A DNA stretch of 64,000 bases from Hyphomicrobiales bacterium (GTDB taxonomy: Bacteria > Pseudomonadota > Alphaproteobacteria > Rhizobiales > Beijerinckiaceae), in assembly GCA_930633495.1 (NCBI GenBank), contig CAKNFJ010000001.1:3185001-3249000 (forward strand). Direction: 5' to 3'. Made by a program: the position numbers and the translations under genes. Shown in pieces: positions 42,212-51,117 of this stretch. Each line of letters opens with the position of its first letter. The first letter of the stretch is position 1. The notes under the pieces were generated by a model. It ran no database searches and had not been told where the DNA came from. It saw nothing but the letters and a program-made list of their open reading frames with translations.

Positions 42212-42985
42212 TCAGCCGGCAAGAAACTGGCGGAAGCGTTCGGAACGGCTGGCGGTGAAGACCTGCGCGGGCGGGCCCTCCTCTTCGACGACGCCCTTGT
42301 GCAGGAACACGACCTTGCTGGAGACGTCGCGGGCGAAGCCCATCTCATGCGTCACGACCAGCATGGTGCGGCCTTCCTCGGCGAGCGAGCGCATCACGCG
42401 CAGCACCTCGCCGACGAGTTCGGGGTCGAGCGCCGAGGTCGGCTCGTCGAAGAGCATGACCTTGGGGCGCTGGGCGAGCGCGCGGGCGATCGCCGCGCGC
42501 TGCTGCTGGCCGCCGGAGAGATGCGCCGGATAATGGTTGCGCTTGTCGGCGATGCCGACGCGGGCGAGCAGCGCCTCGGCCTCGGCGATGCATTCGGCGC
42601 GCGGGCGGCCCTGCACATGGATCGGCGCCTCGATGACGTTTTCGAGCACGGTCATGTGCGACCAGAGATTGAAGCTCTGGAAGACCATGCCGAGTTCGGT
42701 GCGAATGCGGTCGACCTGACGCGGATCGGCGGGCTTGGTGCCGTTCGCCGTCTTTTGCAGGCGGATGGTCTCACCGGCGACGGTGATGTCGCCGGAGTCC
42801 GGCACCTCCAGCATGTTGATGCAGCGGAGCATGGTCGACTTGCCGGAGCCCGAGGAGCCGAGGATCGAGACGACGTCGCCCTCGCGGGCTTCGAGCGAGA
42901 TGCCCTTCAGGACTTCGAGCGAACCGAAGGTCTTGCGCAGATTGGTCAGCGAGACCGCGACCGGGCGTTCGATGGCGGCGCTCAT
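42212..42985 (-). CDS. Amino-acid ABC transporter ATPase (HisP/OccP type)
   Basis: A 257-residue ATPase: Walker [10 protein letters not shown]-loop [12 protein letters not shown], signature [15 protein letters not shown], Walker [15 protein letters not shown], switch [11 protein letters not shown]. The insertion before the Q-loop (about residues 75-92) and the WSH sequence resemble the histidine/opine ATPases. The ATG overlaps the upstream permease stop by four bases. Confidence 0.95.
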   Translation of the reverse strand: MSAAIERPVAVSLTNLRKTFGSLEVLKGISLEAREGDVVSILGSSGSGKSTMLRCINMLEVPDSGDITVAGETIRLQKTANGTKPADPRQVDRIRTELGMVFQSFNLWSHMTVLENVIEAPIHVQGRPRAECIAEAEALLARVGIADKRNHYPAHLSGGQQQRAAIARALAQRPKVMLFDEPTSALDPELVGEVLRVMRSLAEEGRTMLVVTHEMGFARDVSSKVVFLHKGVVEEEGPPAQVFTASRSERFRQFLAG

Positions 42986-43707
42986 GCGGAAGCTCCGGAT
43001 GTCTGGGTCGCGGGCGCGCCGGGGGCGGGGCGCAGATGCGGCGTCAGCCGATATTCGGCGTATTGGACGAGCCGCGTCACGACGAAATTGATGACGAGAT
43101 AGATCACGCCGGCGACGAGGAAGACCTCGATGGCGCGATAGGTTTCCGAGATCAGCTTGGCGGCAAGCCCGGTGATCTCCATCAGCGTGATGATCGAGGC
43201 GAGCGAGGTCGCCTTGATCATCAGGATCAGCTCGTTGCCGTAGCCGGGCAGGGCCTGGCGGATCGCGAGCGGCAGCACGATGCGGCGGAACATCAGGAAG
43301 CGCGTCATGCCGGCGGCGCGGGCCGCCTCGATCTGGCCGACCGGTACCGCCTGGAGCCCGCCGCGGAATATCTCGCTGGCATAGGCTGCGGTGTTGAGCG
43401 AGAGCGCCAGCAGCGCGCACCAGTAGGGATCGCGCAGGAAGGGCCAGGCGAAGCTCATGCGGACCTCGCGGAACTGGCTGAGGCCGTAATAGATGATGAA
43501 GATCTGCACGAGCAGCGGCGTCGAGCGGAAGACGAAGACGTAGAAGCGCGCGAACCATTCCAGCGGCGCGATACCCGACATGCGCAGCATGGCGAAGATC
43601 AGGGCGAGCACCGAGCCGCAGGCGACCGAGGAGAGTGCGAGCTTCAGCGTCAGCGGGATGCCGCCGATCAGCGTCAGCAGCGTCTCGTACATGAAGGCGA
43701 AATCCAT
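42982..43707 (-). CDS. Amino-acid ABC transporter permease (HisM type)
   Basis: A 241-residue permease with [43 protein letters not shown] (EAA loop) and about five transmembrane helices. ATG 43707 is chosen because AGGAGG sits five bases upstream and the start overlaps the previous stop (TGATG); the GTG one codon earlier is too close to the ribosome-binding site. Confidence 0.94.
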   Translation of the reverse strand: MDFAFMYETLLTLIGGIPLTLKLALSSVACGSVLALIFAMLRMSGIAPLEWFARFYVFVFRSTPLLVQIFIIYYGLSQFREVRMSFAWPFLRDPYWCALLALSLNTAAYASEIFRGGLQAVPVGQIEAARAAGMTRFLMFRRIVLPLAIRQALPGYGNELILMIKATSLASIITLMEITGLAAKLISETYRAIEVFLVAGVIYLVINFVVTRLVQYAEYRLTPHLRPAPGAPATQTSGASA

Positions 43708-44426
43708 CACGCCCTCCTGAGGCCGCGCGTGAAGCGCGTTTCCGCGATCCGCAAGCTCCAGCCCGACACCGAGGAGATGACGAGATAGAGGATCGCGGCG
43801 ATGAAGAAGAAGGTGAAGGGTTGGCGGGTCGAGCCCGCGCCGATCTGGGCCTGGCGCAGGATCTCGACCAGGCCGGTGACCGAGATCAGAGCCGTCTCCT
43901 TCAGCACGAGTTGCCAGACGTTGCCGAGACCGGGCAGGGCGTAGCGCAGCACCAGCGGCGCGATGATCCGCCGAAGCCGCAGGAAGGGTCTCATGCCGCA
44001 GGCGACCGCCGCCTCGATCTCGCCGCGCGAGACGGCGCGATAGGCGCCGCGGAAGACCTCGGTGTGATAGGCGCCGGAGACGACGCCGATGGCGAGCGCG
44101 CCAGCGAGGAAGCCGGGCAAACTGATGAAGCCGGTCGCGCCGAAAAGCCGGCCGAGCGGGGTCAGCACCGCGCTCGACCCGAAATAGAAGAGGTAGATGA
44201 CCAGTAGGTCGGGGATGCCGCGCAGGATGGTCGTATAGCCATCGGCCAGCCGGCGCGTGACCGGGCCGCCGGAGAGCTTGGCCCAGGCGCCGAGCGCGCC
44301 GATGACGGCGCCGAGCAGGAAGCCGCAGATCGCGACGGCGATCGTCATGCCCGTGGCCGCCAGCAGGGCGGGACCCCAGCCATTGGCGCCGAAGCCGATG
44401 ATCTCGAAGAAGCCAGGCTGGTTCAT
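43707..44426 (-). CDS. Amino-acid ABC transporter permease (HisQ type)
   Basis: A 239-residue permease with [43 protein letters not shown] (EAA loop) and a final hydrophobic helix. It heterodimerises with the coupled downstream permease. The M20 amidohydrolase gene lies 162 bases upstream on the same strand. Confidence 0.94.
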   Translation of the reverse strand: MNQPGFFEIIGFGANGWGPALLAATGMTIAVAICGFLLGAVIGALGAWAKLSGGPVTRRLADGYTTILRGIPDLLVIYLFYFGSSAVLTPLGRLFGATGFISLPGFLAGALAIGVVSGAYHTEVFRGAYRAVSRGEIEAAVACGMRPFLRLRRIIAPLVLRYALPGLGNVWQLVLKETALISVTGLVEILRQAQIGAGSTRQPFTFFFIAAILYLVISSVSGWSLRIAETRFTRGLRRA

Positions 44427-44588
44427 CGGCCCCCTGCTTTCGACAAAAGAAATCCGCCGGTCAGGCGAGGCGCGAAGCCCACCTGCCCCGGCGGGGTGGT
44501 CACGCTATGCTTGATTCCCGCAGCGGAGCGAATGCGCAAGCCGCCGCGCGATCTTTCTCGCAGGAATCGCGCGTTTTCGCCGAAGCGA

Positions 44589-46010
44589 TCAATGCGCCGC
44601 CATGTCGAGCGGAGGCTCGACATCGTCGGTGATCGGGTTGGCGAAGGAGTTCCTGGCGCGGAAGGCCGCGAATTCGTCCTTGGCCGCCTTGAGCAGGGCG
44701 GGATCGTTCAGCACGTCGGCGGCGACGCCGGCCATCGCCTTGGCGGCGAGCGCCAGGCCTTTGTGCGCGGCGGGCGCGAGGCCCTGCGCCACCAGCTGCC
44801 AGGAATGGCCGGGCGTGCCAACCGCGTAGCAGGCGGTGCGGCACTGCACGGTCGGGACGACCCAGCTCACCGTGCCGACATCGGTCGAGCCGACGGAGGT
44901 GTCGCTGCCGGCGCCCAGAGGATAGATGATCTCGCTCAGCGCCTCGCCGTCCTTCGGTTCGAGGCCGAAGCGGGCATAGGACGAGGAGATATCCTCGGCG
45001 CTGAGCGTCTTCTGGAATTTGGCGGCGAAGGCGTGGTCCGCGGCATCGAAGCCGGGGCCGCCGAGCGCCTCGAGATTGGCCTGCATCGCTTCCTCGAGCG
45101 GGCGGTTGCCGATCAGGTTGGCGTCGCCCGAGAGCTGCCGGACCGAGACCGTGGTCTCGCTCATTAAAGCCGCGCCCTCTGCGATCTTCTTCACGCGGGC
45201 GACGAGATCCCACATCTCACTGAGGGTGGCGGCGCGGATCAGCTGGCGCGTCGTCGCCGTCGCCTGCACGACGTTGGGCGCGATGCCGCCAGCGTTGATG
45301 ATGGCGTAGTGGACGCGGGCCGTCGAAGGCATGTGCTCGCGCATGTAGTTGACGCCGATATGCATCAGCTCGACGGCGTCGAGTGCGGAGCGGCCGAGAT
45401 GCGGCGCGGCGGCGGCATGCGAGGCGCGGCCGTGGAAGGTGAACTCGATCTCGACGCAGGCGAGCGAGAAGGGCCGGTTGACGCCGTTGAACGAGGCCGG
45501 GTGCCAGCACAGCGCGATGTCGACGTCGTCGAAGGCGCCGGCCCGGACCATGAAGCCCTTGGCCGAGCCGCCTTCCTCAGCCGGACAGCCATAATAGCGC
45601 ACGCGGCCCTTGATGCCGTTGGCGGCGAGGTAGTCCTTCACCGCGGCGGCGGCGAGCAGCGAGGCGGAGCCCAGCATGTTGTGGCCGCAGCCATGGCCGT
45701 TGCCGCCCTTCTCGACCGGGGTTTCGGTTGCGACGCCGGCCTCCTGGCTCAGGCCCGGCAGCGCGTCGTATTCGCCCATGATCGCGATGACCGGGCCGTC
45801 CTCGCCCGCCTCGCCGACAACGGCGGTGGGCAGGCCGGCGATGCCGGTCACGACGCGGAAGCCCTCGCGCTCCAGCATGGCGCCGTGCTCGGCGGCCGAG
45901 CGTACCTCCTGATAGTTCAGCTCGGGCATGTGCCAGACGCGGTCGGAGAGCTCGAAATAGGCCGGGGCCTTGTCGTCGACCAGACGCCAGACGTCCTTGC
46001 TGTTGCTCAT
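44589..46010 (-). CDS. M20 family amidohydrolase (AbgB-like)
   Basis: A 473-residue metal-dependent amidohydrolase of the M20D/AbgB group, which cleaves N-acyl or p-aminobenzoyl amino acids in the cytoplasm. Metal and active-site motifs: IMGEYDALPG (Asp region), GGNGHGCGHNMLG (His-Cys-His typical of M20D), PAEEGGSAKG (catalytic Glu pair) and a dimerisation insert with FHGRASHAAAAPH. The ATG is well placed after GAGGAGC. First gene of an operon with an amino-acid importer, which suggests uptake and hydrolysis of an N-conjugated amino acid. Confidence 0.93.
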   Translation of the reverse strand: MSNSKDVWRLVDDKAPAYFELSDRVWHMPELNYQEVRSAAEHGAMLEREGFRVVTGIAGLPTAVVGEAGEDGPVIAIMGEYDALPGLSQEAGVATETPVEKGGNGHGCGHNMLGSASLLAAAAVKDYLAANGIKGRVRYYGCPAEEGGSAKGFMVRAGAFDDVDIALCWHPASFNGVNRPFSLACVEIEFTFHGRASHAAAAPHLGRSALDAVELMHIGVNYMREHMPSTARVHYAIINAGGIAPNVVQATATTRQLIRAATLSEMWDLVARVKKIAEGAALMSETTVSVRQLSGDANLIGNRPLEEAMQANLEALGGPGFDAADHAFAAKFQKTLSAEDISSSYARFGLEPKDGEALSEIIYPLGAGSDTSVGSTDVGTVSWVVPTVQCRTACYAVGTPGHSWQLVAQGLAPAAHKGLALAAKAMAGVAADVLNDPALLKAAKDEFAAFRARNSFANPITDDVEPPLDMAAH

Positions 46011-46325
46011 CGGAAAGCTCCTCCTGCACAGGGCCTGTTGCCCAAATTCGCGCCAGCTTCTGGCATGGCATGCGGGCTGCTCACAAGCGATCCGGCGAGG
46101 GGGTTTCCCTGCGTTTTCGGCAGGGCGGCCGGCTTCCCGCAAGCTGCTGGTCCCAAGTTTGGGCGACCGGAAAATTCCTATAAAATCTTTATATCCGCGC
46201 GCCTCGCCTCGTCTCGAACGGCTATGGCCCCGGCGCGATATTCGCCCCGAACGGCCGGTTGCATCCAAATGCGACCGGTGCTCGCTGCCGGGCAGACCCG
46301 GCGGCTTCGACCATCGGGGTTTTCG
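46011..46325. promoter_or_regulatory. Divergent region upstream of the kdp operon
   Basis: A 315-base region between the M20 gene and kdp with no gene. At 46179-46193 an A/T-only island carries TATAAA-ATC-TTTATA, a perfect 6-bp inverted repeat that resembles the AT-rich KdpE targets of other bacteria. A CCCAAGTTTGGG palindrome lies at 46153-46164. Confidence 0.5.
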
Positions 46326-46409
46326 ATGATGGACACCATCGTACTCGCCATCGGGCTCGTCTTCTTCGGGCTTTCCTTCGCCTATGTCGCTGCCTGCGAC
46401 GCGCTCTAG
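46326..46409 (+). CDS. Small membrane protein preceding kdpF
   Basis: A 27-residue single-helix peptide: MMDTIVLAIGLVFF followed by GLSFAYVAACDAL. The AYVAAC(D/E)xL ending recurs in short, usually unannotated reading frames just before kdpF in other proteobacteria and actinobacteria, by my recollection. Two ATGs are adjacent. It precedes kdpF by 11 bases, and the GGGGAGGGG ribosome-binding site of kdpF follows its stop. Confidence 0.65.
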   Translation: MMDTIVLAIGLVFFGLSFAYVAACDAL

Positions 46410-46420
46410 GGGAGGGGAAG

Positions 46421-46510
46421 ATGCTCCTGGATTTCGTCCTCGGCGGAGCGGTGACGCTGTTCCTGCTCGCCTACCTCACCTACGCGCTGATCCGCCCCGA
46501 GCGGTTCTGA
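46421..46510 (+). CDS. kdpF: KdpF, potassium-transporting ATPase accessory subunit
   Basis: A 29-residue single-span peptide ending YALIRPERF, the diagnostic KdpF C-terminus. KdpF stabilises the KdpFABC complex in the inner membrane. A strong GGGGAGGGGAAG ribosome-binding site precedes the ATG. kdpA starts 34 bases downstream. Its small size makes it easy to overlook. Confidence 0.92.
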   Translation: MLLDFVLGGAVTLFLLAYLTYALIRPERF

Positions 46511-46544
46511 CGGCGGCGGCCCCTAAAGCTTCGGAACCCCATTC

Positions 46545-48248
46545 ATGACCCTCAACGGATGGCTCCAGATCCTGCTCTTCTGCGGGATCGTCGTTGCCCT
46601 GGCCCGGCCGCTCGGCGGCTACATGACGCGTGTCTTCGCGGGCGAGCGGACTTTATTGTCGCCAGTGCTGTACCCGGTCGAGCGCCTGCTCTACGGCGCC
46701 GCCGGCACGCATGAGAAGGAGGAGCAGCACTGGACGGCCTATGTCGCCGCGATGCTGCTGTTCAACCTCGCCGGCTTCCTCCTGCTCTATGCGATGCAGC
46801 GGCTGCAGGGCGTCCTGCCCTTCAACCCGGCGGAAATGGGCGCGGTGCCGGCCGATCTCGCCTTCAACACGGCGGCCAGCTTCGTCACCAACACCAACTG
46901 GCAGAACTATGCCGGCGAAAGCACCATGTCCTACCTCACCCAGATGGCGGGGCTGGCGGTGCAGAACTTCGTCTCGGCGGCGACGGGCATCGCCATCGCG
47001 GTCGCGGTGATCCGCGCCTTCGCGCGGCGCTCGGCCCATACCATCGGCAATTTCTGGGCCGATCTCGTCCGCGCGACGCTCTATGTCCTGCTGCCGATCT
47101 GCGTGATCGGGACGCTCGTTCTCGTCTGGCAGGGCGTGCCGCAGAACCTCAGTTCCTATACCGTCGCGACGACGCTCGAAGGCGCGCAGCAGACGATCGC
47201 GCAGGGGCCTGTCGCCTCGCAGATGATGATCAAGCATCTCGGCACCAATGGCGGCGGCTTCTTCAATGCCAACGCGGCGCATCCCTTCGAGAACCCGACG
47301 GCCTTCACCAACCTGATCCACATGGTCGCGATCTTCGCGATCGGCGCGGCGCTGACGAACGTCTTCGGTCGCATGGTCGGCAACGAGAAGCAGGGCTGGG
47401 CGATCCTGACGGTGATGGGCATCCTGTTCATCGCCGGCGTCGCCGTCTGCTATTGGGCGGAAGCCTCGGGCAATCCGCTGGTCCAGGCGCTCGGCCTCGA
47501 TGGCGGCAACATGGAAGGCAAGGAGACGCGCTTCGGCATTGCGGTCTCGGCGCTGTTCGCGGTCATCACCACGGCGGCGTCCTGCGGCGCGGTCATCGCG
47601 ATGCATGACAGCCTGATGCCGCTCGGCGGGCTGATCCCGCTGATCAACATGATGCTCGGCGAGATCATCGTCGGCGGCGTCGGCGCCGGTTTCTACGGCA
47701 TCATCCTGTTCGTCGTCATCGCGGTCTTCGTCGCCGGGCTGATGGTCGGACGCACGCCGGAATATCTCGGCAAGAAGATCGAGGCGAAGGAGGTCAAGAT
47801 GGCGATGCTGGCTGTGCTTTGCCTGCCGCTTGCCATGCTCGGCTTCACGGCGGTTGCCGTGGTGCTGCCGGATGCCGTCGCCTCGATCGCCAATGCCGGC
47901 CCGCATGGCTTCTCCGAGGTGCTCTATGCCTACACCTCGGCGGCGGCCAATAACGGCTCGGCTTTCGCGGGCCTCTCCGGCAACACGGTCTGGTTCAACC
48001 TGACCATCGGCGTCGCGATGCTGATGGGGCGCTTCCTCGTCATCATCCCGGCGCTGGCGCTGGCGGGCTCGGTTGCGGCCAAGAAGACCGTGCCGGAATC
48101 GGCCGGCACCTTCCCGACCCATGGGCCGCTCTTCATCGGCCTGCTGACCGGCGTGATCCTGATCGTCGGCGGCCTGACCTTCTTCCCGGCGCTCGCGCTC
48201 GGCCCGATCGTCGAGCATCTCGCGATGCTGGCCGGACAGAGTTTCTAA
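46545..48248 (+). CDS. kdpA: KdpA, K+-translocating subunit of the Kdp ATPase
   Basis: A 567-residue channel-like subunit with about ten transmembrane helices and four selectivity-filter repeats: [32 protein letters not shown], a third in the [10 protein letters not shown] region, and [17 protein letters not shown]. All four loops are present and the length is normal. It takes up K+ from the periplasm at low external potassium, in complex with KdpB, KdpC and KdpF. Confidence 0.97.
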   Translation: MTLNGWLQILLFCGIVVALARPLGGYMTRVFAGERTLLSPVLYPVERLLYGAAGTHEKEEQHWTAYVAAMLLFNLAGFLLLYAMQRLQGVLPFNPAEMGAVPADLAFNTAASFVTNTNWQNYAGESTMSYLTQMAGLAVQNFVSAATGIAIAVAVIRAFARRSAHTIGNFWADLVRATLYVLLPICVIGTLVLVWQGVPQNLSSYTVATTLEGAQQTIAQGPVASQMMIKHLGTNGGGFFNANAAHPFENPTAFTNLIHMVAIFAIGAALTNVFGRMVGNEKQGWAILTVMGILFIAGVAVCYWAEASGNPLVQALGLDGGNMEGKETRFGIAVSALFAVITTAASCGAVIAMHDSLMPLGGLIPLINMMLGEIIVGGVGAGFYGIILFVVIAVFVAGLMVGRTPEYLGKKIEAKEVKMAMLAVLCLPLAMLGFTAVAVVLPDAVASIANAGPHGFSEVLYAYTSAAANNGSAFAGLSGNTVWFNLTIGVAMLMGRFLVIIPALALAGSVAAKKTVPESAGTFPTHGPLFIGLLTGVILIVGGLTFFPALALGPIVEHLAMLAGQSF

Positions 48249-48259
48249 GGATGGGCGCC

Positions 48260-48373
48260 ATGCACGGCGAAACCGGACCCCGGCCTTCCACTCTCATCTG
48301 CGGAGCGACGATCGCGGTCCTGCTGATCGCCATCGTTTTCCAGATCCTTTCTTTCCTGCTTGCGGCGGTCTGA
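48260..48373 (+). CDS. Small membrane protein between kdpA and kdpB
   Basis: A 37-residue peptide with a polar N-terminus ([15 protein letters not shown]) and one long hydrophobic helix ([19 protein letters not shown]). ATG 48260 has AAGGA eight bases upstream; an in-frame ATG at 48251 would add three residues but lacks space for a ribosome-binding site. It starts 12 bases after kdpA and ends 43 bases before kdpB, on the same strand. KdpABC operons normally have nothing here. It may be an extra KdpF-like stabiliser. I do not know a named family. Confidence 0.6.
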   Translation: MHGETGPRPSTLICGATIAVLLIAIVFQILSFLLAAV

Positions 48374-48416
48374 CCCGGAAGGGGTCCCGCCCGCAGGCCA
48401 CGACGGAGCCTTCGTC

Positions 48417-50468
48417 ATGAGTCACTCCAGATCCGGCAGCATCCTCGATGCCCGCATCCTCGTCCCGGCGCTCAGTGGCGCCTTCCGCAAGCTCGATCCG
48501 CGCAGCCTCGCCAGGAACCCGGTGATGTTCGTCGTCGCCGTCGTCTCGGCGCTGACCACGATCCTGCTGCTGCGCGACTGGTTCGCCGGGGCCGCCCATC
48601 TCGGATTCTCCTTCCAGATCGTGCTGTGGCTCTGGTTCACGGTGCTGTTCGCCAACTTCGCCGAAGCGGTCGCCGAAGGCCGCGGCAAGGCGCAGGCGGA
48701 TTCGCTGCGCAAGACGCGCTCGGAGACACAGGCCAAGCTGTTGAGCGGGGCCGATCGCAGCAAATACACGCTGGTGCCCGGCCCGAGCCTGAAGCTCAAC
48801 GATGTCGTGCTGGTCGAGGCCGGCGACATCATCCCCTCCGACGGCGAGGTTGTCGAAGGCATCGCCTCGGTCAACGAAGCCGCGATCACGGGTGAATCGG
48901 CACCGGTGATCCGCGAATCCGGCGGCGACCGCTCGGCCGTCACCGGCGGCACGCAGGTATTGTCGGACTGGATCCGGGTGCGCATCACGGCCACCGCCGG
49001 CTCGACCTTCATCGACCGCATGATTGCGCTGGTCGAGGGCGCCGAGCGCCAGAAGACGCCGAACGAGATCGCGCTCAACATCCTGCTTGCCGGCATGACG
49101 CTGATCTTCGTGCTGGCGACGGCGACGATCCCGAGCTTCGCCAGCTATGCCGGCGGCGCCATTCCCGTCATCGTCCTCGTCGCGCTGTTCGTGACGCTGA
49201 TCCCGACCACCATCGGCGCGCTGCTTTCGGCGATCGGCATCGCCGGCATGGACCGGCTGGTGCGCTTCAACGTGCTCGCCATGTCCGGCCGCGCCGTTGA
49301 GGCGGCCGGCGACGTCGACACGCTCTTGCTCGACAAGACCGGCACGATCACGCTCGGCAACCGCCAGGCGACGGCCTTCAAGCCGGTCCGGGGTGTCGGC
49401 GAGCTTGAGCTTGCGGACGCAGCCCAGCTCGCCTCGCTCGCCGACGAGACGCCGGAAGGCCGCTCCATCGTCGTGCTCGCCAAGGAGCAGCACGGCATCC
49501 GCGGGCGCGACCTCGTCGGGCTCAACGCCCATTTCGTGCCCTTCACCGCGCAGAGCCGGATGAGCGGCGTCGACCATGACGGCTCCAGCATCCGCAAGGG
49601 GGCGGTTGACGCCGTGCTCGCTCATGTCCGGGCCACTGGCGGCGACACGGAGGCTACCCGCGAGGTCCAGGCCATCGCCGAGGAGATCGCCAAGGCCGGT
49701 GGCACGCCGCTCGCCGTGGCGCGCGACGGCAGGCTGCTCGGCGTCATCCAGCTCAAGGACATCGTCAAGGGCGGCATCCGCGAGCGCTTCGCGGAGCTGC
49801 GCCGGATGGGCATCCGCACCGTGATGATCACCGGCGACAACCCGATGACCGCCGCGGCCATCGCGGCCGAGGCCGGCGTCGACGATTTCCTCGCCCAGGC
49901 GACCCCTGAGAACAAGCTCGCGCTGATCCGCGAGGAACAGGGCAAGGGCAAGCTCGTCGCCATGTGCGGCGACGGCACCAACGATGCGCCGGCGCTCGCC
50001 CAGGCCGATGTCGGCGTGGCGATGAACACCGGCACGGTGGCGGCGCGCGAGGCCGGCAACATGGTCGATCTCGACTCGGACCCGACCAAGCTGATCGAGA
50101 TCGTCGAGATCGGCAAGCAGCTCCTGATGACGCGCGGCGCGCTGACGACCTTCTCGATCGCCAACGACATCGCGAAGTATTTCGCGATCATCCCGGCGAT
50201 GTTTATCGCCTTCTATCCGCAGCTCGGCGGGCTGAACTTCATGCAGCTCGCTACGCCGCAGAGCGCGATCCTCTCCGCCATCATCTTCAACGCGCTGATC
50301 ATCGTCGCGCTGATCCCGCTCGCGCTGCGCGGCGTGAAGTACCGGCCGGTCGGCGCCGGCGCACTGCTCTCGCGCAACCTGCTGGTCTACGGCCTCGGCG
50401 GCATCGTCGTTCCGTTCATCGGCATCAAGGCGATCGACATGGCCGTCACGGCTGTCGGCCTGATCTGA
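48417..50468 (+). CDS. kdpB: KdpB, ATP-hydrolysing P-type subunit
   Basis: A 683-residue P-type ATPase. The phosphorylated Asp is in [10 protein letters not shown] (about residue 306). The actuator motif TGES is in [10 protein letters not shown], and the hinge [16 protein letters not shown] is complete. The start ATG is the only one giving the usual KdpB N-terminus with its [18 protein letters not shown] segment. It powers K+ uptake through KdpA and is followed by kdpC after 13 bases. Confidence 0.97.
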   Translation: MSHSRSGSILDARILVPALSGAFRKLDPRSLARNPVMFVVAVVSALTTILLLRDWFAGAAHLGFSFQIVLWLWFTVLFANFAEAVAEGRGKAQADSLRKTRSETQAKLLSGADRSKYTLVPGPSLKLNDVVLVEAGDIIPSDGEVVEGIASVNEAAITGESAPVIRESGGDRSAVTGGTQVLSDWIRVRITATAGSTFIDRMIALVEGAERQKTPNEIALNILLAGMTLIFVLATATIPSFASYAGGAIPVIVLVALFVTLIPTTIGALLSAIGIAGMDRLVRFNVLAMSGRAVEAAGDVDTLLLDKTGTITLGNRQATAFKPVRGVGELELADAAQLASLADETPEGRSIVVLAKEQHGIRGRDLVGLNAHFVPFTAQSRMSGVDHDGSSIRKGAVDAVLAHVRATGGDTEATREVQAIAEEIAKAGGTPLAVARDGRLLGVIQLKDIVKGGIRERFAELRRMGIRTVMITGDNPMTAAAIAAEAGVDDFLAQATPENKLALIREEQGKGKLVAMCGDGTNDAPALAQADVGVAMNTGTVAAREAGNMVDLDSDPTKLIEIVEIGKQLLMTRGALTTFSIANDIAKYFAIIPAMFIAFYPQLGGLNFMQLATPQSAILSAIIFNALIIVALIPLALRGVKYRPVGAGALLSRNLLVYGLGGIVVPFIGIKAIDMAVTAVGLI

Positions 50469-50481
50469 AGGATTTCCAGCC

Positions 50482-51051
50482 ATGCTGAAGCATATTCGCC
50501 CCGCGATCGTGATGATCGTCGCGCTCACCGCCATCACCGGCCTCGCCTATCCGCTGGCGATGACCGGGGTCGCCCAGGCACTGTTCCCGCGCCAGGCGGC
50601 CGGCAGCCTGATCGAGAAGGACGGCAAGGTGATCGGCTCCGAGCTGATCGGCCAGTCCTTCACCGGCGAGCGTTATTTCCATGGCAGGCCCTCGGCAGCA
50701 GGCGACGGCTACAACGCCACCAGCTCCGGCGGCTCCAATCTCGGTCCGACCAATCCGAAGCTGATCGAGCGCATCAAGGGCGACGTCGCCGCGCTGAAGC
50801 AGGAGAACCGGCAGGCGGCCGTGCCGATGGACCTCGTCACGACCTCGGCCAGCGGGCTCGACCCGCATGTCTCGCCGGAGGCGGCCTCTTTCCAGGTGCC
50901 GCGCGTCGCCAAGGCGCGCGGACTGAGCGAGGCCGATCTGCGCAGCCTGGTCGCCGGCCATGTCGAGGGGCGGCAGTTCGGCATCCTTGGCGAGCCCGTG
51001 GTCAACGTGCTGAAGCTCAACCTCGCTCTCGATGCGGCCGCCGCGAAATGA
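50482..51051 (+). CDS. kdpC: KdpC, Kdp ATPase accessory subunit
   Basis: A 189-residue single-span protein with an N-terminal membrane helix and the conserved [44 protein letters not shown] and [18 protein letters not shown] segments. It completes the KdpFABC complex. kdpD begins 66 bases downstream. Confidence 0.97.
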   Translation: MLKHIRPAIVMIVALTAITGLAYPLAMTGVAQALFPRQAAGSLIEKDGKVIGSELIGQSFTGERYFHGRPSAAGDGYNATSSGGSNLGPTNPKLIERIKGDVAALKQENRQAAVPMDLVTTSASGLDPHVSPEAASFQVPRVAKARGLSEADLRSLVAGHVEGRQFGILGEPVVNVLKLNLALDAAAAK

Positions 51052-51117
51052 CGCTAAGAAGGCTGTGGCGGTCGGGACCACCCTGCCGCCGTGCCGTTTG
51101 AGGACCGAATTCCCGCC

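Noticed and set aside
46153..46164. CCCAAGTTTGGG palindrome upstream of kdp
   Set aside because: Only 12 bp with no second copy or linked regulator; not enough to call an operator.
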